64,000 bases of DNA, taken from positions 186,001 through 250,000 of the forward strand of contig NZ_JAYGJO010000001.1 in the NCBI RefSeq assembly GCF_035013185.1, in the 5' to 3' direction. This document shows, in pieces, positions 61,450 through 64,000 of the stretch; the stretch's first letter is position 1; each line of letters opens with the position of its first letter. This DNA is from Acerihabitans sp035013185. GTDB lineage: Bacteria; Pseudomonadota; Gammaproteobacteria; Enterobacterales; Enterobacteriaceae. The notes beneath the pieces were generated by a model. It was not told the DNA's origin and did no database searches. It saw only the letters and a program-made list of their open reading frames with translations. A program made the position numbers and the translations under genes.

Positions 61450-61452
61450 GTT

Positions 61453-62178
61453 ATGGCTTTACCCATTGACGGCATGCCAACGCTGCCCGCGACGGAATAT
61501 GTGATCGAAACACGCGGTTTGTTTAAACGGTTCGGTAAAGTCACTGCTCTGGACGATATCAATATTCGCATCCGGCGCGGAGAGTTCGTGGCATTTATGG
61601 GGGCATCCGGTTCAGGTAAAACCACGCTGATGAATATTCTGACCTGTCTGGATACTGCCAGCGACGGTCAGGTGTTGCTCGACGGCGTCGATGCTGCTGC
61701 GCTGGACGACGAAGGGCGACGGGTTTTTCGCGCGCAGAAAATCGGCCTGGTATTCCAGCAATTTCATTTAATTCCGTTCCTGAGCGCGCTGGAAAATGTC
61801 ATGTTGGCACAGCACTACCATAGTGTGGTGGATGAGCCAGCAGCGCGGGCGGTGCTCGACCGGGTGGGGCTCGGTGAGCGCGTTGGCCATCTGCCCAGCC
61901 AGCTTTCGGGTGGAGAACAACAGCGGGTCTGTATCGCCAGAGCGCTGGTGAATGAGCCACCGGTGGTGTTTGCCGATGAGCCGACCGGCAATCTGGACGA
62001 GGAAAATGAACAGCGAGTGCTTGAATTATTGACCGATCTGCACCGCCAGGGGCGTACCATTGTCATGGTGACCCATAACCCGGAGTTAGGCCGGTTTGCC
62101 GATCGCATTATCCGCTTGCAGCATGGTAAATTTTTAGCTGAGGAGACCCTTCATCATGAACTGGCGCCACAGGGTTAA
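61453..62178 (+). CDS. LolD/MacB-type ABC ATPase of the iron operon
   Basis: 241 residues. Walker A GASGSGKTT, Q-loop VFQQFHLIPFLSALENV, signature LSGGEQQR, Walker B VVFADEPTGNLDEE, H-loop VMVTHN. The Pro-Thr-Gly-Asn-Leu-Asp (PTGNLD) box marks the LolD/MacB/FtsE subgroup, which pairs with FtsX-type permeases, consistent with the two preceding genes. Overlaps the next gene by 23 bases, so translation is coupled. Confidence 0.94.
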   Translation: MALPIDGMPTLPATEYVIETRGLFKRFGKVTALDDINIRIRRGEFVAFMGASGSGKTTLMNILTCLDTASDGQVLLDGVDAAALDDEGRRVFRAQKIGLVFQQFHLIPFLSALENVMLAQHYHSVVDEPAARAVLDRVGLGERVGHLPSQLSGGEQQRVCIARALVNEPPVVFADEPTGNLDEENEQRVLELLTDLHRQGRTIVMVTHNPELGRFADRIIRLQHGKFLAEETLHHELAPQG

Positions 62179-62659
62179 GACTATCGGCCTATTGATCATG
62201 CTCACCGGGCTGTTGGGGTGTAAAGAGCAGCGAGTCGCCATTGGTGCCCCGGCCCCGGCACTGGCCGCGTTCGATCTTAACGGTCAGCCTGCCGGGCTGG
62301 AAAAATGGCACGGCAAAGCGGTTTATTTAACTTTTTGGTCAGCAGACTGCGGCGGATGCGCGGCAGATATGCGCACCTTACAACAACTGAGCGATACTTA
62401 TGGCGACCGCCTGGTGGTGGTGGCGGTGAATACCGATCCGCAACAGACGGATCTCACCCGGTTTATCAGCGGATTGCATATTCGCTACCCGGTGGTTCGT
62501 GACCAAATGGGGATCACTAAAGAACGTTATGCCGTCATCGGGACACCGACCTCTTACCTGCTTAATCCACAAGGTCAAGTACTGGAAATTCATCAGGGAC
62601 TGCGTGGTGAAACGGCCTTGGCCGCCATGTTCAAACACGCACAGCAGGATAAATCATGA
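62156..62659 (+). CDS. TlpA-like thioredoxin-fold lipoprotein
   Basis: 167 residues. N-terminal lipobox LTGLLGC with acylated Cys22, then a TlpA/ResA-like thioredoxin fold facing the periplasm. Redox motif Cys65-Gly-Gly-Cys68 (SADCGGCAADM), cis-Pro loop IGTPTSYLL. Homologues of this type end the Campylobacter iron cluster (Cj1664/Cj1665). It may keep the cysteines of the DUF2318 protein, or the heme-binding cysteines of the adjacent cytochrome, reduced. Start ATG lies in the ATPase end. Confidence 0.92.
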   Translation: MNWRHRVKTIGLLIMLTGLLGCKEQRVAIGAPAPALAAFDLNGQPAGLEKWHGKAVYLTFWSADCGGCAADMRTLQQLSDTYGDRLVVVAVNTDPQQTDLTRFISGLHIRYPVVRDQMGITKERYAVIGTPTSYLLNPQGQVLEIHQGLRGETALAAMFKHAQQDKS

Positions 62660-62982
62660 AAAAACTATTGTTGGGTGCCCTGTTATACGGGGTCTGCTGG
62701 CCGCTGCTGGCAGCCTCTGATGGTGCACAAAAGTATGCTCAAAGTTGTGCAGACTGCCATGGACGCAAGGCCGACCGTATGGCTTTTGGTAAAGCGCCGC
62801 CATTGATATCGTTAAGCCGGGAACAGTTGGTCTCTGCCCTGACCGACCGCCGGGATGGGACCATACCCACCCGCGGCACCTCACAGCGTGTTAAACAGGG
62901 ACTGAGTGATGAGGATATTCAAGGATTGGCGGATTATATTCGTTCGCTCGCTCCGGTGCCTGCCGGCGACGCTGCACAGTAG
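62656..62982 (+). CDS. Small periplasmic c-type cytochrome
   Basis: 108 residues. Signal peptide about 1-20 (LLAA). Class I cytochrome c with one heme motif CADCH (Cys31, Cys34, His35) and the family ending GLSDEDIQGLADYIRSL. The axial Met expected shortly before GLSDED is absent (the stretch reads TRGTSQRVKQ); the only Met after the heme motif is Met42. Overlaps the thioredoxin gene stop by four bases, so it belongs to the operon. Likely an electron carrier for reductive or oxidative steps of iron import. Needs the Ccm system, not in this window. Confidence 0.9.
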   Translation: MKKLLLGALLYGVCWPLLAASDGAQKYAQSCADCHGRKADRMAFGKAPPLISLSREQLVSALTDRRDGTIPTRGTSQRVKQGLSDEDIQGLADYIRSLAPVPAGDAAQ

Positions 62983-63083
62983 TGAGTTGATTTTGAGAAT
63001 GATCTGGACGTATTTTTTCACCCTAGGCGCCAAATTCTGACTATAGTTAGGATGACGCAATTCATCAGAACACGGAGAAAAAT

Positions 63084-63404
63084 ATGGTAAACCAGACTGA
63101 TCCCACTCAACCGGATGAAACTCATGTAGATGATGACGTGCAGTTGCTATCCGAAACGCTTGCAGAAGTGCTGGCCTATTCCGGAGATAAGGCGGATCAA
63201 AAGTATGTCGAGCTAAAAACCCGCGCTCAGATTGCACTGGACGAGGTTAAAAGCCGTATTAGCAATGCCTCCGATAACTACTATTACCGCGCCAAACAGG
63301 CGGTGTACCGTGCCGATGATTATGTCCAGGAAAACCCATGGCATGGGGTGGGTATCGGCGCCTCGGTGGGGCTGGTGCTGGGGTTGTTGTTGGCACGTCG
63401 TTAA
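63084..63404 (+). CDS. elaB: ElaB/YqjD/DUF883 membrane-anchored ribosome-binding family protein
   Basis: 106 residues (E. coli ElaB 101). Acidic helical N-terminus (DVQLLSETLAEVLAYSGDKADQKYVELKTRAQ), then YYYRAKQAVYRADDYVQENPWHGVGIGASVGLVLGLLLARR, a C-terminal transmembrane helix with a glycine zipper. YqjD and ElaB bind ribosomes and tether them to the membrane in stationary phase under sigma-S. Same place as in E. coli, next to menF. Start ATG with GGAG upstream. Confidence 0.93.
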   Translation: MVNQTDPTQPDETHVDDDVQLLSETLAEVLAYSGDKADQKYVELKTRAQIALDEVKSRISNASDNYYYRAKQAVYRADDYVQENPWHGVGIGASVGLVLGLLLARR

Positions 63405-63585
63405 TCTGTTTTAAGCTGGATTGCCATGACCGGCCGATAACCCTGCGGCGTGCTATGTTGCCCGTGTCGGTTTGGTCATGGTTGCTTGCCGGTGATCCTA
63501 TCAATGCGCCTACTCATCAACCTGATAATGTCGGCTTTTATAATACTTAGTTCAGCTATCCTTTCGTTTTTGTCGCCTTCAACCG

Positions 63586-63591
63586 TATAAT
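63586..63591 (+). promoter_or_regulatory. Possible -10 element of menF
   Basis: TATAAT at 63586-63591, 36 bases before the menF start. The -35 region (TTTCGT around 63563) is poor, so only the -10 is called. Confidence 0.4.
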
Positions 63592-63627
63592 CCCCCTTAT
63601 TATTTAGGTTATGGGAGCAGGGGCGTG

Positions 63628-64000
63628 ATGCTGTCGTTACTCAAAACATCGCTGCAACAGCATATAGATGCGGGTATTCCCGCCGATCCCGGTGTTTATC
63701 AAATTACCATTTCTTGGTCACCCGGCGCCCATGTGCCGATGCTCGACTGGTTAAATTCATCCACCCTTTACCCACAGTTTTATTGGCAAGATCGCCAGGG
63801 TGCACAGGAAACGGCGGCTTGTGGCCAATTGGTGAGTTTCTCTCGGCTCACTCAGGCCGAGGCGTTTTTAGCCGAATACGCCGCGACGCCCTCGTTGCGG
63901 TTGTGGGGGCTTAACGCGTTTGGCCGTGGCGACGGCGAGCCGGAAAGTTATCTGTTCCTGCCCAGGCTTATCTGGCAGCGAGAACGACAAAATCATGTGC
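63628..64000 (+). CDS. menF: Isochorismate synthase MenF, N-terminal part
   Basis: First enzyme of menaquinone synthesis, converting chorismate to isochorismate. The window ends after about 124 codons; the catalytic chorismate-binding domain lies beyond the edge. The visible part fits E. coli MenF: LDWLNSSTLYPQFYWQDRQG, ... LRLWGLNAFGRGDG... and FLPRLIWQR. Start ATG 63628 (GGGAGCAGGGG upstream); a GTG one codon earlier is also possible. Follows elaB as in E. coli, normally heading the men operon. Confidence 0.95.
   Translation, partial: MLSLLKTSLQQHIDAGIPADPGVYQITISWSPGAHVPMLDWLNSSTLYPQFYWQDRQGAQETAACGQLVSFSRLTQAEAFLAEYAATPSLRLWGLNAFGRGDGEPESYLFLPRLIWQRERQNHV

Noticed and set aside
1..64000. 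CRISPR arrays, tRNA or rRNA genes, prophage
   Set aside because: I looked for regularly spaced direct repeats, cloverleaf-like segments and phage gene clusters and found none.

Overview
The window is a chromosomal segment of a gamma-proteobacterium of the order Enterobacterales. Most of it follows the Escherichia coli block fabB-flk-usg-truA-dedA-accD-folC-dedD-cvpA-purF-ubiX-hisJQMP-yfcH-yfcE-yfcD-pta-ackA-yfbV-yfbU-yfbT-yfbS-yfbR-alaA-lrhA-nuoA..N-elaB-menF, with protein lengths within a few residues of the E. coli homologues. ERIC repeats also point to this order. A Sodalis/Pectobacterium-like genus is my guess from the accessory genes (ankyrin protein, FetM-type iron operon, xyloside genes), not something the sequence proves.

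Layout. 1-5.5 kb is accessory: the 3' end of a TonB-dependent copper receptor, an ERIC repeat, and a leftward xyloside group (GPH symporter, GH43 beta-xylosidase, OmpC/F-type porin). 5.5-10.1 kb is core: mnmC, fabB with a readable FadR/FabR promoter, and flk. 10.1-12.4 kb breaks synteny: the place of pdxB is taken by an AT-richer ankyrin-repeat gene. 12.4-24.7 kb is core: usg-truA-dedA, accD, folC-dedD, cvpA-purF behind a PurR box, ubiX, and the histidine/basic amino acid transporter hisJQMP behind a sigma-54 promoter. 24.7-39 kb is core: the yfc/yfb genes, the acetate pair ackA-pta, alaA and the regulator lrhA after a 1 kb leader region. 39.5-54.7 kb is the complete 13-gene NADH dehydrogenase I operon with fused nuoCD. 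54.9-63 kb is an accessory eight-gene iron import operon. elaB and the start of menF close the window.

How the parts work together. The nuo operon feeds electrons to quinone, menF starts menaquinone synthesis, and ackA-pta carries overflow acetate. fabB and accD are the elongation and malonyl-CoA steps of fatty acid synthesis. The iron operon combines an FTR1-type permease, a P19-type periplasmic protein, a DUF2318/YHS Fe-S membrane protein, two FtsX-type permeases with an ATPase, a thioredoxin-like lipoprotein and a c-type cytochrome. This looks like iron uptake coupled to periplasmic redox chemistry and is the best candidate for incompletely described biology here.

Four ERIC copies were found, two complete and two deleted. 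Both complete ones lie inside operons (hisJ/hisQ and nuoF/nuoG). No rRNA, tRNA, CRISPR array, intact insertion sequence or prophage was recognised. All calls were made by eye without database searches.
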